From: AC-32 sp038236705
Lineage (GTDB): Bacteria > Actinomycetota > Thermoleophilia > Gaiellales > Gaiellaceae
Length of the DNA: 39,755 bases
Direction: 5' to 3'
Assembly (NCBI GenBank): GCA_038236705.1
Contig: JBBRZN010000019.1
Span: forward strand, 1 to 39,755
The position numbers and the translations under genes were made by a program. The notes under the pieces are model-generated. The model made no database searches, was not told the origin of the DNA, and worked only from the letters and a program-made list of their open reading frames with translations. Shown in pieces: positions 37,969-39,755 of this stretch (positions within the stretch are counted from its first letter, which is position 1; each line of letters starts with the position of its first letter).

Positions 37969-39755
<1,787 letters not shown>

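Overview
The window is a G+C-rich, densely packed bacterial chromosome segment with overlapping operons and many GTG/TTG starts. Gene content (CarD/CdnL regulator, LapA-like protein, DisA, a sporulation-type sigma factor, compact translation enzymes) points to a deep-branching actinobacterium, most likely class Thermoleophilia (Gaiellales/Solirubrobacterales-like). That placement is inference from gene content only; no 16S gene is present.

Left part (1-12100): the 3' end of a DUF2156/MprF-C gene, ATP-type PEP carboxykinase (pckA), two overlapping tyrosine recombinases (xerC, xerD) with a tiny zinc-ribbon membrane protein coupled to them, and a small helical-repeat protein coupled to citrate synthase. 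A divergent intergenic region with three 59-bp repeats separates citrate synthase from icd-mdh. Then come an SDR lacking the usual catalytic YxxxK, a PDZ-Lon (YlbL-like) protease, a 61-aa Cys-rich protein, a LapA-like protein and a class I aminotransferase.

Middle (12100-23700): sucC, a SAM methyltransferase and sucD run in one overlapping operon, with the methyltransferase sandwiched between the two subunits of succinyl-CoA synthetase. They are followed by an acyl-CoA carboxylase alpha subunit, pgsA, a 56-aa possible carboxylase epsilon-like protein, an NlpC/P60 hydrolase, a 38-aa hydrophobic peptide, a membrane GGDEF/HD-GYP protein, the acyl-CoA carboxylase beta subunit, a truncated Rrf2 regulator and a Cys/Met-type PLP enzyme. 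Citrate synthase, icd, mdh, sucCD, pckA and the biotin carboxylase make this a central carbon (TCA, gluconeogenesis, acyl-CoA) neighbourhood.

Right part (23700-39755), nearly all on the minus strand, keeps the gene order of the Bacillus clpC-to-sigH region: clpC (partial), radA, disA, carD, ispD, ispF, gltX, cysS, rlmB, a YacP/Rae1-type NYN protein and sigH, then tRNA-Thr(TGT). carD sits in the place Bacillus gives to a PIN-TRAM protein. A fused membrane/spermidine-synthase-like protein, a small membrane protein, an EamA permease, a PHP phosphatase, a secreted protein, mutY and a GNAT gene are interspersed.

The most striking cross-cutting signal is regulatory. At least fourteen genes have a TANNNT -10-like hexamer ending 6-9 nt before the start codon, the geometry of leaderless mRNAs. 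This corrects several start sites (pckA, the aminotransferase, the AccE-like protein, the carboxylase beta subunit). At three junctions the TAG stop codon of the upstream gene forms the first three bases of that hexamer. Other unexplained features are phased CGGCAC motifs in two intergenic regions, a double-hairpin element present twice, a hairpin covering the xerC start codon, and an apparent synonymous echo of the disA 3' end.
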